Assembly (NCBI RefSeq): GCF_000741765.1
Contig: NZ_JGZU01000004.1
Coordinates: 156,816 to 220,815 of the forward strand
Length of the DNA stretch: 64,000 nucleotides
Reading direction: 5' to 3'
Origin: Bifidobacterium tsurumiense
Lineage (GTDB): Bacteria; Actinomycetota; Actinomycetes; Actinomycetales; Bifidobacteriaceae
Shown one piece after another: positions 17,659 to 28,037 of the stretch; within the stretch, counting starts at the first letter, position 1; each line of letters starts with the position of its first letter. Position numbers and translations under genes: made by a program. Under the pieces are notes generated by a model. That model saw only the letters and a list, made by a program, of their open reading frames with translations, was not told the origin of the DNA and made no database searches.

Positions 17659-18324
17659 ATGGAAATCGTCGTAACAGGACGTCATACGCAGATTAAGCAA
17701 CGCTTCCGCGATGTCGTAGAAAAGAAGATGGATCGTGTGACCGCTATCGCCCCTGACGCTCAGCGCGTACAAGTAGTGCTGACGCATGAGGGCAATCCAC
17801 GACAGGCAGATACTGCCAAGCGAGTGGAGCTAACCGTTATCGCGGGTCGAACCGTGGTCCGAGCAGAAGCCTCCAGCGCAGATGAATTCAGCGCATTGGA
17901 TATGGCTTTGGACAAGCTCACTCTGCGTTTGCGCCGCACTCGCGATCGTCGCAAGGATCATCGCCGCGGATATGAAAGCATCGTACCTGTCGACTTGGGT
18001 GCAGTTGAGCCACCAGCGGATGAAACCTCGGTTGAGGAGGAACCGAATAACAGCCCACAGGCTGCGGTGGCATCCGATCTTGGACCAGGTGAATCCGTGG
18101 AAGTTCAGGTGGGAGATACCCCCATTGTTATTCGCCGCAAGCTGCACATCGCTGAACCGATGAGCATCGATGAGGCCCTGTATCAGATGGAGTTGATCGG
18201 ACACGACTTCTTCCTGTTCGTCAACAAGGACACCAACCGTCCGTCTGTGGTGTATCACCGCCACGGATGGAGCTACGGCGTTTTCGAAATTGATACTCCG
18301 GAAAACGTAGCTGCGGATAAGTAG
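17659..18324 (+). CDS. hpf: long-form ribosome hibernation promoting factor
   Basis: 221 residues from ATG 17659, with AGGGAGG at 17647-17653; the open frame back to 17575 is not needed. The N-terminal S30AE domain (about 1-100: MEIVVTGRHTQIKQRFRDVV, LDMALDKLTLRLRRTRDRRK) binds the 30S decoding site. After an acidic linker, the C-terminal domain (about 155-221: IVIRRKLHIAEPMSIDEALY, LIGHDFFLFVNKDTNRPSVV) dimerises to make 100S ribosomes. A TACAAT -10-like element lies near 17571. It is followed by a terminator and then secA. Confidence 0.93.
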   Translation: MEIVVTGRHTQIKQRFRDVVEKKMDRVTAIAPDAQRVQVVLTHEGNPRQADTAKRVELTVIAGRTVVRAEASSADEFSALDMALDKLTLRLRRTRDRRKDHRRGYESIVPVDLGAVEPPADETSVEEEPNNSPQAAVASDLGPGESVEVQVGDTPIVIRRKLHIAEPMSIDEALYQMELIGHDFFLFVNKDTNRPSVVYHRHGWSYGVFEIDTPENVAADK

Positions 18325-18341
18325 TTCGTACAGCTGTATTT

Positions 18342-18378
18342 GGTGGACCCGCGCCCGAGCAACAGGCGCGGGTCCACC
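18342..18378 (+). terminator. terminator-like hairpin between hpf and secA
   Basis: A perfect 14-bp GC-rich stem (18342-18355 with 18365-18378) and a 9-base loop, 17 bases after the hpf stop. There is no U-tract, so termination may be partial. Confidence 0.7.
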
Positions 18379-18524
18379 GCTGTGTGAGGCGGAATAAGGG
18401 AATCATAGGAAACGCGGCGATGCGGTAGTAAAAATCCCCGCTGTCGCGTAGTATGGACGCAGTTTGTGCCCAGCCAGGACGGTTGGGTGCTGTCGTTCAC
18501 GACCAAGCAATAGGGAGCGAGACC

Positions 18525-21419
18525 GTGGTAGATATCGTCGACAAAGCCCTGCGAATGGGCGAGGGTCGCCAGATCAAAAAACTTGAACAGGTGGCGAAGG
18601 CCGTGAACGCATTGGAGGACGAGATCTCCTCGCTGTCAGACGACGAGCTCAAAGCGCAAACGGCCAAGTTCAAGCAGCAGTTGGACAACGGCAAGAAGCT
18701 TGATGATATCATGGCGGAGGCTTTTGCCACGGTTCGTGAGGTTTCCAAGAGAACTTTGGGTCAGCGCCACTTCGATGTGCAGCTCATGGGCGGCGCCGCA
18801 TTGCACTGGGGAAATATCGCCGAGATGAAAACCGGTGAAGGCAAGACCCTGGTGGCGACCTTGCCGAGTTACCTCAATGCTCTTGAAGGCAAGGGCGTTC
18901 ATGTGGTCACCGTCAACGATTACCTGGCAAGCTACCAGAGCGAGCTCATGGGTCGTATCTACCGATTCCTCGGTATGAGCGTCGGCTGCATCATCACCGA
19001 TCAGAAGCCGCCTGAGCGCCGCAAGCAGTACAACGCAGACATCACCTATGGCACCAACAATGAGTTTGGTTTCGATTACCTGCGAGACAATATGTCTTGG
19101 GAACGCGGTGATCTGGTGCAGCGCGGACATCATTTCGCCATCGTCGACGAGGTGGACTCCATTCTTATCGATGAGGCGCGTACTCCTCTGATCATTTCAG
19201 GCCCAGCAGAGGGAGATGTCACCCGCTGGTATCGTCAGTTCGCCAAGCTCGTGCTCAAACTGTCTCGCGATGAAGATTATGAGGTCGACGAGAAGAAGAA
19301 GGTAGTCGGCATCCTCGATCCGGGTATCAGCAAGATCGAAGACTTCCTGGGCATTGACAATCTGTATGAGCCCAATAACACCGCATTGATCGGTTATCTC
19401 AATAACGCCATCAAGGCCAAGGAACTCTTCTTGCGTGACCGCGATTATGTGGTGACCCATGGAGAGGTGCTTATCGTCGATGAGCATACAGGCCGTATTC
19501 TTTCAGGACGTCGTTATAACGAAGGTCTGCATCAGGCCATCGAAGCCAAGGAAGGCGTTGAGGTCAAGGCAGAGAACCAGACCTTTGCGACCATTACCTT
19601 GCAGAATTACTTCCGCATGTACGACAAGCTTTCCGGCATGACCGGTACCGCTGAAACTGAGGCTGCCGAGTTCATGGGCACTTACAAGCTGGGTGTGCTG
19701 CCGATTCCTACCAACCGTCCCATGATCCGTAAGGATCGCGATGATTTGATCTTCCGCACGAAGAAGGAAAAGCTCGCTGCCATCGTCAAGGATGTCGCCA
19801 AGCGTCACGCAAAGGGGCAGCCTGTGCTGCTCGGTACGGCTTCTGTGGAATCTTCTGAAATCGTTTCTTCGTTGCTGGATGTGGCAGGAATCGACCATCA
19901 GGTGCTCAACGCCAAGCAGCATGCAAAAGAAGCTGCCGTCGTGGCTGTTGCAGGCCGCAAGGGTGCCGTCACCGTGGCAACCAATATGGCAGGCCGTGGT
20001 ACCGATATCATGCTCGGCGGAAACGTGGAGTTCCTTGCCGATGCCAAGTTGAAGGCAGAAGGCTATTCTCCTGAAGATACCCCAGAGGATTATGAGGAGC
20101 GCTGGCCGGGTACCTTGGCTGAAGTCAAGGAACAGGTCAAGGATGAGCACAAGGAAGTCACCGAGCTGGGCGGCCTGTATGTGCTAGGCACCGAACGCCA
20201 TGAGTCCCGACGCATAGACAATCAGCTGCGCGGTCGTTCCGGTCGTCAGGGCGACCCGGGCGAATCCCGCTTCTACCTGAGCTTGGAAGACGATCTAATG
20301 CGTCTGTTCAATACTCAGATGGTAGCCCGATTCATGGCCCGTGGCATGCCGGAGGGCGAGCCGATCGAAGCCAAGAGCGTGTCTCGTGGCGTGCGCACGG
20401 CACAGAAGGCTGTGGAATCTCGTAACTATGAGATTCGCAAGAACGTCCTGAAATATGACGACGTTATGAATAAGCAGCGCACCGTCATTTATGAAGAGCG
20501 TCAGGCTGTTTTGAAGGGCGAGGATATTCATGAGGACATCCTGCGCTTCATCTCCGATACCGTGGGAAGCTACGTTCGTGGCGCTATGAATGGCTCTGAC
20601 AAGCCTGAGAACTGGGATTGGAGGGGCCTGTCCAAGGCTTTGAACACGGTTATTCCGGTCCGTGTCGACTTGGATGAGGCAAAGAAGGAAGTCTCTTCGC
20701 TCAAGCATGAGAAGGCAGTGGAGAAGCTTCGCGATCTCATTGTTGAAGATGCTCAAGAGCAATATGACCAATTCGAGACCAAGATCGGTGCAGAAGGACT
20801 TCGCCAGCTCGAGCGTCGTGTGGTGCTCGCAGTGCTTGATCGCAAGTGGCGCGAACACCTTTACGAGATGGATTACCTCAAGGATGGCATCGGTCTGCGT
20901 GGCATGGGTCAGCGCGATCCGCTGGTCGAATACCAGCGCGAAGGCTACCAGATGTACAACTCCATGATCGAGGCGATCAAGGAGGAAAGCGTCCAGTTGC
21001 TCTTCCATGTCGATGTGGAGCAGGTCGCCAAGACCGAGGATCTCGAATCCGAGCGTGACGAGGATCAGGCTGTTGAACAGGCCGAGTCTGAGTTGGGCAT
21101 CGCATCCGCAGCAACGGATGAGGACGCCAGCGAGGAACAGGAGAGTGGTCCTGATGCCGATGCTGATGAGAACGCCCAGGATGAAGAGGAAACTGCTGAA
21201 GCAGATGCCTCTCCGGTTCGCGATGAGCCTGGGATTGTGGGACCTGCACCGTTGAGCCATGCTGAAGGTAAGGTTCCTGCCAATAAGCGTCCTAAGAGCG
21301 ACGAACTGAAGACCCCATGGTCTGACGGTCGTACATTCCCTGGAACCGGCAAGAATGCTCCTTGCCCCTGCGGTTCGGGTCGTAAGTACAAGATGTGCCA
21401 CGGACAGAATGAGGAATAA
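18525..21419 (+). CDS. secA: protein translocase ATPase SecA
   Basis: 964 residues from GTG 18525, chosen because AGGGAG lies at 18512-18517; the open frame back to 18453 lacks such a signal. It is the motor that drives preproteins through SecYEG. Motor motifs are [14 protein letters not shown] (Walker A, about residue 101), [20 protein letters not shown] (Walker B), [31 protein letters not shown] and [20 protein letters not shown]. After a long acidic linker the zinc-binding tail [14 protein letters not shown] closes the protein. It is the housekeeping SecA. Confidence 0.97.
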   Translation: MVDIVDKALRMGEGRQIKKLEQVAKAVNALEDEISSLSDDELKAQTAKFKQQLDNGKKLDDIMAEAFATVREVSKRTLGQRHFDVQLMGGAALHWGNIAEMKTGEGKTLVATLPSYLNALEGKGVHVVTVNDYLASYQSELMGRIYRFLGMSVGCIITDQKPPERRKQYNADITYGTNNEFGFDYLRDNMSWERGDLVQRGHHFAIVDEVDSILIDEARTPLIISGPAEGDVTRWYRQFAKLVLKLSRDEDYEVDEKKKVVGILDPGISKIEDFLGIDNLYEPNNTALIGYLNNAIKAKELFLRDRDYVVTHGEVLIVDEHTGRILSGRRYNEGLHQAIEAKEGVEVKAENQTFATITLQNYFRMYDKLSGMTGTAETEAAEFMGTYKLGVLPIPTNRPMIRKDRDDLIFRTKKEKLAAIVKDVAKRHAKGQPVLLGTASVESSEIVSSLLDVAGIDHQVLNAKQHAKEAAVVAVAGRKGAVTVATNMAGRGTDIMLGGNVEFLADAKLKAEGYSPEDTPEDYEERWPGTLAEVKEQVKDEHKEVTELGGLYVLGTERHESRRIDNQLRGRSGRQGDPGESRFYLSLEDDLMRLFNTQMVARFMARGMPEGEPIEAKSVSRGVRTAQKAVESRNYEIRKNVLKYDDVMNKQRTVIYEERQAVLKGEDIHEDILRFISDTVGSYVRGAMNGSDKPENWDWRGLSKALNTVIPVRVDLDEAKKEVSSLKHEKAVEKLRDLIVEDAQEQYDQFETKIGAEGLRQLERRVVLAVLDRKWREHLYEMDYLKDGIGLRGMGQRDPLVEYQREGYQMYNSMIEAIKEESVQLLFHVDVEQVAKTEDLESERDEDQAVEQAESELGIASAATDEDASEEQESGPDADADENAQDEEETAEADASPVRDEPGIVGPAPLSHAEGKVPANKRPKSDELKTPWSDGRTFPGTGKNAPCPCGSGRKYKMCHGQNEE

Positions 21420-21449
21420 TCGTTCTCGTTCCTGACTTGGGACTAATGC

Positions 21450-21484
21450 AGCGGCGGCGTAGATCAATGGATCTCGCCGCCGCT
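21450..21484 (+). terminator. terminator hairpin after secA
   Basis: AGCGGCGGCG-T-AGATC pairs with GATCT-CGCCGCCGCT around an AATG loop (about 15 bp, one bulged base). It lies 30 bases after the secA stop. No strong U-tract. Confidence 0.8.
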
Positions 21485-21586
21485 GGCGTATTGTGCCAAG
21501 TTCTCAGCCGTGGAATTCTTGACGAAGAACGCCCAAATCGCCGAGTATTGCATTGTGTATGTCCGCATCCTTTAATCGTGATCCGG

Positions 21587-21615
21587 TTGATACGTGGCAA
21601 AACGCTGAATATATG
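21587..21615 (+). promoter_or_regulatory. candidate promoter of trpD
   Basis: TTGATA (21587-21592), a 17-base spacer and TATATG (21610-21615) match the primary-sigma pattern. A further TACAAT-like -10 lies closer to the gene near 21660. No terminator or leader peptide rich in Trp codons is seen. Confidence 0.4.
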
Positions 21616-21706
21616 CCCATAATGCGGTGAATATGCAAATCTATCGGTTCACTTGGCTTACAATAACCCCACAAGCAAAACAGCCTCATGCATCAAGGAG
21701 AGCATT

Positions 21707-22759
21707 ATGGCCGAGCGTACATGGAAATCGATTCTGACCACCCTGATATCCGGACAACACCTCAGCGCAGAGGATTCCTGGTGGTTCGTCGATGACCTGA
21801 TGCGAGGAAATGCCGAACCGGCTGCAGTGGGTGCTGTATTGGCAACTCAGCAACAGTTGGGTCTGACTGCGCAAGAAGTCGAAGGAGCTGCCAAAGCCAT
21901 GGTTGCTCATGCTGTGCCGTTGCAGGTTGAAGGGGAGTGCACTGATATCGTCGGCACGGGCGGCGATGGTGCGTCAACGGTGAACCTGTCTTCGATGGGT
22001 TCAGTAGTGGCTGCCGCCGCAGGTGTGCGCATTGTCAAGCACGGCAATCGTGCGGCTTCATCAAAGTCCGGCGCAGCTGACGTGCTGGAAGCTCTGGGTC
22101 TTCCATTGGATTTGACGCCCGAAGCAGTGGCTCAGGTCGGCAATGAAATCGGTATCACTTTCGCATTTGCCAAGACTTTCCACCCTGCTATGCGTTTTGT
22201 CGGCCCTGTGCGTTCGGCTTTGGGAATCCCTTGTGTATTCAATATTTTGGGACCATTGACCAATCCATCCCAGCCGAAGCATGTTGCCATCGGATGCGCC
22301 AATCGTACACTCAGCCCGATTATGGCTGAGGTGTATGCCAAGCGCGGCCAGAATGGCATGGTATTCACTTCGTATGAAGGATTAGATGAATTGGCTCCAA
22401 CTGGGCAGCCAATTAGCCTGTGGGAAATCAATAATGGCGAAGTCCAGGAGCTGCAGTTCAATCCGGTGCAGGAACTCTCCATTGAACCGATAACCGTCGA
22501 AGATTTACGCGGAGGCACTCCGGAATTCAATGCCGAGGTATTCCGTAAATTCGTCGCTGGCGAGCATGTCGCTTCACGCTCGACGGCATTGTTGAATGCG
22601 GCTGCGGCGATTGTGGCAGATGGAAGCAAGATCTCCGCTGATGGTTCGCTGTCCCAGCGTTTCGCTGAGGCCTATGCTCTTGCCCAGCAAGTGGTGGATA
22701 ACGGTGAGGCACAGCGATTGCTCGATCGCTGGATTGAGGTTGCGCAGAGCAAGCGATAA
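21707..22759 (+). CDS. trpD: anthranilate phosphoribosyltransferase TrpD
   Basis: 350 residues from ATG 21707 with AAGGAG at 21694-21699. It joins anthranilate to PRPP, the second step of tryptophan synthesis. Visible motifs: DIVGTGGDGASTVNLSSMGS (PRPP/anthranilate loop), VKHGNRAASSKSGAADVLEA, FAKTFHPAMRFVGPVRSALG and FNILGPLTNPSQP. It stands alone here, without other trp genes, between terminators of secA and a membrane-protein gene on the opposite strand. Confidence 0.95.
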   Translation: MAERTWKSILTTLISGQHLSAEDSWWFVDDLMRGNAEPAAVGAVLATQQQLGLTAQEVEGAAKAMVAHAVPLQVEGECTDIVGTGGDGASTVNLSSMGSVVAAAAGVRIVKHGNRAASSKSGAADVLEALGLPLDLTPEAVAQVGNEIGITFAFAKTFHPAMRFVGPVRSALGIPCVFNILGPLTNPSQPKHVAIGCANRTLSPIMAEVYAKRGQNGMVFTSYEGLDELAPTGQPISLWEINNGEVQELQFNPVQELSIEPITVEDLRGGTPEFNAEVFRKFVAGEHVASRSTALLNAAAAIVADGSKISADGSLSQRFAEAYALAQQVVDNGEAQRLLDRWIEVAQSKR

Positions 22760-22798
22760 TCCGCGGCAAGCGGAAGCATACACGTAACGGGGCGTTGC

Positions 22799-23431
22799 CT
22801 ATACGCGCGCCCCATCGTCTGTATAGCCGTTACGGTGGGGATTATGACCTTTGAGCTGGGAGAGCAGACCGGCTCCGCCTATCAGAGCGCATAACCCGAA
22901 TACGGTTCCCAAAATCGAGGCAATCGAAGGCAAAAGCACCGAAGCGATAAGCCCTAGGACTCCTACGATGAAAAGAATCCAGAATACCATGAGAGGTGTG
23001 CGGATCTTTCCTATTGACGGATTTGGCGGCACGAAGTCATCGCTATAACGGTCCATGACATCATCGGTGTCGAGCCAACTGGAACCGGAGAAATCACGGG
23101 GGCCTCGTGGTGTCGCAGTGCCTACGAAGGAATCAGAACTGAGATCTTGAATAGATAACAGCGCTTCTTTGTCTTTGCGCTGTGCATGTTTCTCGAATCG
23201 CTTGGCATTGCGTGAGCTCTCGACATCTTGCAAGTCATCGGCATGGGCTGCTGCGAATGCCGCCCACTCGTCGGTCATATCCGGTGTGGATGGCGTAGAC
23301 CCGGAAGAGGGAGCACTGCCGTCGGCGTGTTGACCTGCTGAATGGCTGGAGGCATTCGAGGCTGAAGCCGATGTCGAATCCGCATCCGTTGGACGCTCGT
23401 TAGACTCATTGCTATTGTTGAGGTCAGTCAT
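22799..23431 (-). CDS. hypothetical membrane protein with disordered N-terminal half
   Basis: 210 residues from ATG 23431 (MTDLNNSNESNERP). Residues 1-55 are Ser/Asn/Asp-rich and probably disordered. A charged segment follows (VESSRNAKRFEKHAQRKDKE). Two adjacent hydrophobic helices at about 145-195 (TPLMVFWILFIVGVLGLIAS, ILGTVFGLCALIGGAGLLSQ) anchor the C-terminus. It is divergent from plsC with 50 bases between the start codons, so the two probably share a promoter region. No family recognised; the small size and topology suggest an envelope protein. Confidence 0.7.
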   Translation of the reverse strand: MTDLNNSNESNERPTDADSTSASASNASSHSAGQHADGSAPSSGSTPSTPDMTDEWAAFAAAHADDLQDVESSRNAKRFEKHAQRKDKEALLSIQDLSSDSFVGTATPRGPRDFSGSSWLDTDDVMDRYSDDFVPPNPSIGKIRTPLMVFWILFIVGVLGLIASVLLPSIASILGTVFGLCALIGGAGLLSQLKGHNPHRNGYTDDGARV

Positions 23432-23481
23432 AACTACCACTGTAATCAATCGGCACGCCATTGCGCCGGAAGGAGAGCTGC

Positions 23482-24174
23482 GTGTACTGGTTTTTCGTCA
23501 AGTTGCTCGGACCAATCGCTCGACATCGTATCAATCCGACCACTGAGGGAGTGCGCAATATTCCGAGCAACGGTGGTGGCATTATCGCTGCAAACCATCT
23601 TGCCGTGATTGATGATGCTTTGCTTCCGCTGACTTGCCCGAGGATGATCCACTTTATGGGCAAGGCCGAATACTTTGAAGGCAAAGGATTGAAGGGCAAA
23701 TTCAAGAAGTGGTGGTTCACTTCGGTGGGCGTGTTCCCTGTGGACCGTTCAGGCGGTTCCAAGGCTCTGGGCGCTCTGAATCATGCGCGCAAGATAATAG
23801 AGGACGGTGAGCTTTTCGGCATTCATATCGAGGGCACGCGCAGTCCTGATGGCAAATTGTATCGTGGTCATACCGGCGCAGCCCGCCTGGCTTTTGAAAC
23901 AGGATGTCCGATCGTCCCTACAGCCATTATCGGCTCAGACAAGGTGCAGAAGGTAGGGCAGATCATCCCGGATAAAGGGCATACCAAGGTGATCTATGGC
24001 ACTCCGATAGAAGTTGAGCGCAAGCCGTCCGATGAGGTGACCAGAGAGGATTTGCGCGAATTAACGGATCGGGTTACGCAAGCGATTCAGCGTATGAGTG
24101 GACAGGAATATGTCGACGAATATGCTCAGGCGGTCAAAGAGCGTCTCAAGAAAGAGCGTGCAAACGCGGAGTAA
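23482..24174 (+). CDS. plsC: 1-acyl-sn-glycerol-3-phosphate acyltransferase (PlsC type)
   Basis: 230 residues from GTG 23482, with AAGGAG at 23468-23473. It acylates lysophosphatidate to phosphatidate. Acyltransferase blocks are NHLAVIDD (HX4D catalytic motif), FVTSVG-like WWFTSVGVFPVDRSGG, GIHIEGTRSPDGKLYRGHTG (EGT/R motif) and CPIVPTAIIGSD. The N-terminus is only weakly hydrophobic (YWFFVKLLGPIARH), as is normal for short actinobacterial members. Two hairpins, the second with a T-rich tail, follow the gene. Confidence 0.9.
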   Translation: MYWFFVKLLGPIARHRINPTTEGVRNIPSNGGGIIAANHLAVIDDALLPLTCPRMIHFMGKAEYFEGKGLKGKFKKWWFTSVGVFPVDRSGGSKALGALNHARKIIEDGELFGIHIEGTRSPDGKLYRGHTGAARLAFETGCPIVPTAIIGSDKVQKVGQIIPDKGHTKVIYGTPIEVERKPSDEVTREDLRELTDRVTQAIQRMSGQEYVDEYAQAVKERLKKERANAE

Positions 24175-24214
24175 TGGTTCATTCGCGCTGGATGCATAAG
24201 CCGGATTCGGCGAT

Positions 24215-24235
24215 GTCTACCAACTGTTGGTAGAC
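24215..24235 (+). terminator. small hairpin downstream of plsC
   Basis: A perfect 9-bp stem, GTCTACCAA-CTG-TTGGTAGAC, without a U-tract. Its stem sequence CTACCAA reappears in the next hairpin, so the pair may have arisen by local duplication. Confidence 0.5.
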
Positions 24236-24273
24236 GCACAGTGCAGCCTCAGGCGTGTTCGGCATATGCGACG

Positions 24274-24321
24274 AATGCCTACCAATTTGGAGTCTCCCAG
24301 TGGGTAGGCATTTTGTTGCTT
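24274..24321 (+). terminator. rho-independent terminator downstream of plsC
   Basis: A perfect 10-bp stem (AATGCCTACC at 24274-24283 with GGTAGGCATT at 24303-24312), then TTGTTGCTT. It can also serve the convergent kinase gene whose stop codon lies near 24410. Confidence 0.75.
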
Positions 24322-24409
24322 CCAACCTGTGATGAGGTAATGATCGCATCAACTCAGAGCATTCTCTGTCAGAAGTCTATGAGCCAGGAATGCTATTTAC
24401 GTTTCTGTG

Positions 24410-26680
24410 TCAGACCACAGTCAGAGTGATGACCGTCTTATTGCCCTGTTCATCGCGTACCCGGACTTGCTGTCCTGGGTCAGGGGACTGCAAACGCACG
24501 GTATGCGTCAGGTCACCAAGTGGAGCAGAGACCTGAACCTGTAGACCGAGCGCTTCAAGCGTTGATTTCGCATCTTCGGTGCTCTTGCCTCGGACATCGG
24601 GCAGTGTCACCATCTCGGGTCCTTTGGAAACCACAACATCGACGGAATCACCCCAATGCAGTTGGGTCCCCGCGGCTACTGAAGTGGAAATAATATCGCC
24701 GTTGGCAACGGTATCGCTGTAGGATTCGGTGTAATTCGCCTTGAGTTTTGCCGTATCGAAGGCATTCTGTGCTTCGTCTTTGCTGCGGCCAACCACATCT
24801 GGCATGCTGACGGGCATCGGACCCTTCGAGAGCTGAATCACGATTTCCTTATTGTGATCCATAGTCGTGCCGGGATCGGGACTGATGCTGGCAACCGCAC
24901 CCGAGGGGATCGTCAGTGAGTAATCATCTTTCTCCGCGTCATGGATGATTGCAGTGAAGCCTGCAGCAGTCAAAGCCGCTATCGGGTCCTTGCCATTGGC
25001 AGAGTTGGCGTCGGTAATATCAGTGGGGATAGTCGCTTGTTTGACGCCTTGAGACACGGTAACCGTAACCTGTTCGTTGCGTCGCTTGCTGACATGTGCA
25101 TCGACCGTTTCCGGCGTGGTGGAAATAATATTACCCTTGGCGATGGTGTCGCTGTAATCCTCCTGCACGGTGTATGGAATGCCCGCCACTTTCAGCGAAC
25201 TCTCATAGGAGCTCCACGACACATTGGTTATGGTGCAGCTTTGGCCTTCGGTACAGGTCAGATCGCTTGGCTGAGGCATTGTCCAATAACTACCCGGACC
25301 CAGCCAATACCACCAAGCCCCGGTCGCGGCAGTGGCAATCAGCACAACTGAAAGAATGGCTGCAATGATGATATTGCGTTTGCGACGCTTGCGCTTCCGG
25401 ATTGATTCCTCATCAAGCTGCTGTGCTGGCATCAAGCCTATGGCAGCCGTTGCTTCGCGACCATCATGCTGTGCGTTGGACACATCAGCATCGTTGGATA
25501 CGCGATCCACGGCGGCGGAACCGCTGGTGCTGCGCACAGCAGGCATGATCTGCGTATTGTGCGCGGATGCTTCCAGACCGAGAACTTGAGTGTTGCCGTT
25601 ATTCAAGTCTGCATTGGAAGAATTGGCGGAATCTATCGGGGCGGACTCTTGGGCGGCGTGTTCGCGAATAGGTACCGCAATCGTGCCGTCATGGTCCTGC
25701 GTCTGAACATCTGCTGGGGGTATCGGGGGAACGGCAATAGGCGCAGCGGCAAGTGCCGGCTTTCCTGAACCCTCAGCAGATGCATTATGTTCCTGGGAGA
25801 CTGCTTTTCGATATTGCCACGCCATTATGGGCAATTTCGCGCTCAATGCACGGATCTCACGCAAGGCTTCTGTGGCATCCTTTGGACGTGCGTCAACGGA
25901 CCGGGCGGTCAGATGTGCAATGAACTCTGCGATGCTCGGATCGATGCCGGGGCAGGGGACGGTTATGGAAGGCACGTCTTCGTGCACATGCTTGAACACC
26001 AAAGTGACCGGATTGTCGGATACAAAAGGAACTTCTCCTGCGAGCATTTCCCAAGCCATGATGCCCACAGAATACAGGTCACCCTGCTGAGTCGCGCTAT
26101 TGCTTTCGATCATTTCTGGTGCCAGATATGCCGCGGTGCCGAGCAGCATGCCAGTTGACGAAAGTGTGGCTTGCGAGGCGGCTTTTGAGAGTCCGAAATC
26201 AGTGATTTGCACATGGCCGCGCTCGTTGAGCAGGATATTTTCCGGCTTGATATCACGATGCACCACTCCCGCCCGGTGAGCCGAAGCCAGACCATCCAGG
26301 GTTTGGGTGATGATACGCAAGGTTTCCCGAACGGTGAAGGTGCGTTGCTGATTCATTTCCTTACGCAGATTGACACCATGGACGTATTCCATAACCAGGA
26401 AATCGAGGCCCTGGTATTCGCCGGTGTCATATACCTGAACGATATGGGGATTGGCAATTGCAGCGGCGGATTTGGCCTCGCGGCGGAAACGTTCCACGAA
26501 TTGCTGACGATGAGGTCCCTGGGCCAGCTGCATATGCATGATCTTGATGGCGACAGTGCGATCCAAGCGTTCATCAACGGCTTGATACACGGTGGCCATG
26601 CCGCCATCGGCGATTTTGCGCACTATGCGATACCGACCGTCGATTTTGAGGCCTTCAGGCGCGTTAGCAGCTTCACTCAT
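24410..26680 (-). CDS. PASTA-domain serine/threonine protein kinase (PknB/Stk family)
   Basis: 756 residues. The cytoplasmic kinase domain is at about 16-285: GGMATVYQA glycine loop, ATP Lys46 (VAIKIMH), Glu68, HRDIKPEN (141-148) and DFG (161-163), all intact. A Pro/Ala/Ser-rich juxtamembrane stretch with Thr-rich candidate phosphosites leads to one membrane helix (about 437-457), preceded by KRRKRN. Outside lie four PASTA-like repeats that should sense peptidoglycan or muropeptides. The first repeat is divergent and holds a CTEGQSC cysteine pair. The kinase is followed by a polyprenyl synthase rather than the usual pbpA/rodA/pstP cluster, so it may be a second PASTA kinase (inference). Confidence 0.92.
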   Translation of the reverse strand: MSEAANAPEGLKIDGRYRIVRKIADGGMATVYQAVDERLDRTVAIKIMHMQLAQGPHRQQFVERFRREAKSAAAIANPHIVQVYDTGEYQGLDFLVMEYVHGVNLRKEMNQQRTFTVRETLRIITQTLDGLASAHRAGVVHRDIKPENILLNERGHVQITDFGLSKAASQATLSSTGMLLGTAAYLAPEMIESNSATQQGDLYSVGIMAWEMLAGEVPFVSDNPVTLVFKHVHEDVPSITVPCPGIDPSIAEFIAHLTARSVDARPKDATEALREIRALSAKLPIMAWQYRKAVSQEHNASAEGSGKPALAAAPIAVPPIPPADVQTQDHDGTIAVPIREHAAQESAPIDSANSSNADLNNGNTQVLGLEASAHNTQIMPAVRSTSGSAAVDRVSNDADVSNAQHDGREATAAIGLMPAQQLDEESIRKRKRRKRNIIIAAILSVVLIATAATGAWWYWLGPGSYWTMPQPSDLTCTEGQSCTITNVSWSSYESSLKVAGIPYTVQEDYSDTIAKGNIISTTPETVDAHVSKRRNEQVTVTVSQGVKQATIPTDITDANSANGKDPIAALTAAGFTAIIHDAEKDDYSLTIPSGAVASISPDPGTTMDHNKEIVIQLSKGPMPVSMPDVVGRSKDEAQNAFDTAKLKANYTESYSDTVANGDIISTSVAAGTQLHWGDSVDVVVSKGPEMVTLPDVRGKSTEDAKSTLEALGLQVQVSAPLGDLTHTVRLQSPDPGQQVRVRDEQGNKTVITLTVV

Positions 26681-26735
26681 GGGTTTGACTATGTCCTTGC
26701 GACGTAAGGGTGACTATCCTTCAGTGTACATGCGA

Positions 26736-27875
26736 TTATGCACCTTGAGGGATTGCAATGGAGACGAACTTCCTGCAAACTTCACGTAAAATGTGCTTGC
26801 CCTCGTCGTCGAGATCAATGCTGTCGATTGCCCTGCCGGTCTCATGCCACAATTGATTGATGCGTTCATACGAACGTTCGACCGCACCCGTGGATTTCAT
26901 AAGCGCGATACCGTGACGGACGTCATCATCGCTGCGACTGTCACTCTCATACATTGCAATCACATCATTGCGGTCCTGTTCAGGCAATGCCTGGAGTGTA
27001 TCCGCGAGCAATACCGCGCGTTTGCCTTCCCGGATATCGCCTCCGACCGGTTTTCCGGTGTTGGCGCTGTAACCCACAACGTCCAAAACATCATCTGCCA
27101 ATTGGAAGGCAATGCCAAGAGGCTCGCCGATGCTCAGAGCCATCGCTCTGGCTGACGCAGCGTCGCGACCCGAAGCGATCAAACCAAGTTCAATGGGTGC
27201 GATTGTGGTGTAACTGGCGGTTTTCCAACGAAAAACGTTGAGGGAAGCTGTGGTCAGCTCTTGCGGGTCAGTAAGTGGGGAGAGCTCTATCGCCAGATCA
27301 AGAATCTGTCCGATACTCACTTCACGCTGCATATTGGTGAAGGCAGCAAGTAAGGACTGAGCCTGTTTCTGCGGCATAGAGGCGCAGGCATTGCGCACAA
27401 TGTCGATACTTCCTGTGGCAAGGATATCGCCGATCATAAGCCTAAGCCCCCTGCCTATGGCGGCGCTGTGGGTCAGTGTCGACAATGCGCGGTGGGCGCT
27501 GGGCTTTCCACGACGTAAATCTGAGTCATCGATAATATCGTCATGCACCAGCGCTGCCGTTTGAAAGACCTCGATGGCGCATGCAATGTCAAGCATCTCA
27601 TCAGCTGCTCCTGCCCATGAGACCTCATGATCAACGGTGCCTTCAGGAGCTTTTTGTGCAAGTCGCCCCGCATTGAATGCGGCCAGTGCAAGCGATGCCC
27701 GGAGTCGTTTGCCTCCTGCGCTGGAAGTGATTGCCTGTTCGCGGACACTGCCGAGTACTTGGGAGCAAGTGCCATTGCCAAGATCTGTGGCCGTGACGAG
27801 TTGGGCGACCAGTGCTGCAATGCGGGATTCGATATCTGCTACTGGTGCAGGAGCGCTGCGAGGGGCGGAGTTCAT
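26736..27875 (-). CDS. polyprenyl (geranylgeranyl-type) diphosphate synthase
   Basis: About 379 residues from ATG 27875 (MNSAPRSAPAP); an in-frame start at 27911 is possible. Both Asp-rich motifs of trans-prenyltransferases are present: DDIIDDSDLRRG (first) and DDVLDVVG (second), with GGKRLRASLALAA and FQLADDV around them. It builds a linear isoprenoid diphosphate, probably C20 or longer, for undecaprenyl or quinone-like lipids; chain length cannot be read from sequence alone. It lies 55 bases upstream of the PASTA kinase on the same strand, which suggests co-transcription of a cell-wall lipid enzyme with a wall-sensing kinase (inference). Confidence 0.9.
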   Translation of the reverse strand: MNSAPRSAPAPVADIESRIAALVAQLVTATDLGNGTCSQVLGSVREQAITSSAGGKRLRASLALAAFNAGRLAQKAPEGTVDHEVSWAGAADEMLDIACAIEVFQTAALVHDDIIDDSDLRRGKPSAHRALSTLTHSAAIGRGLRLMIGDILATGSIDIVRNACASMPQKQAQSLLAAFTNMQREVSIGQILDLAIELSPLTDPQELTTASLNVFRWKTASYTTIAPIELGLIASGRDAASARAMALSIGEPLGIAFQLADDVLDVVGYSANTGKPVGGDIREGKRAVLLADTLQALPEQDRNDVIAMYESDSRSDDDVRHGIALMKSTGAVERSYERINQLWHETGRAIDSIDLDDEGKHILREVCRKFVSIAIPQGA

Positions 27876-28037
27876 AGTTACGAGGGTATCCACAACATTG
27901 CGACAACTCAAGAATGGTGCAGAGGCTCAAGTCATGCCTCCGACCACATTGGCGCTGAGCCTCACCTAAACGAGCGACTTGAGGCAAAGTCATAAGTGAC
28001 ACGGTGAAGTGTTGCAGCGCTCGCATTGGGAGGCGAT

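Noticed and set aside
20295..21467. 390-codon minus-strand frame opposite secA
   Set aside because: Leu/His-rich antisense shadow of the acidic SecA C-terminus; no plausible start context.
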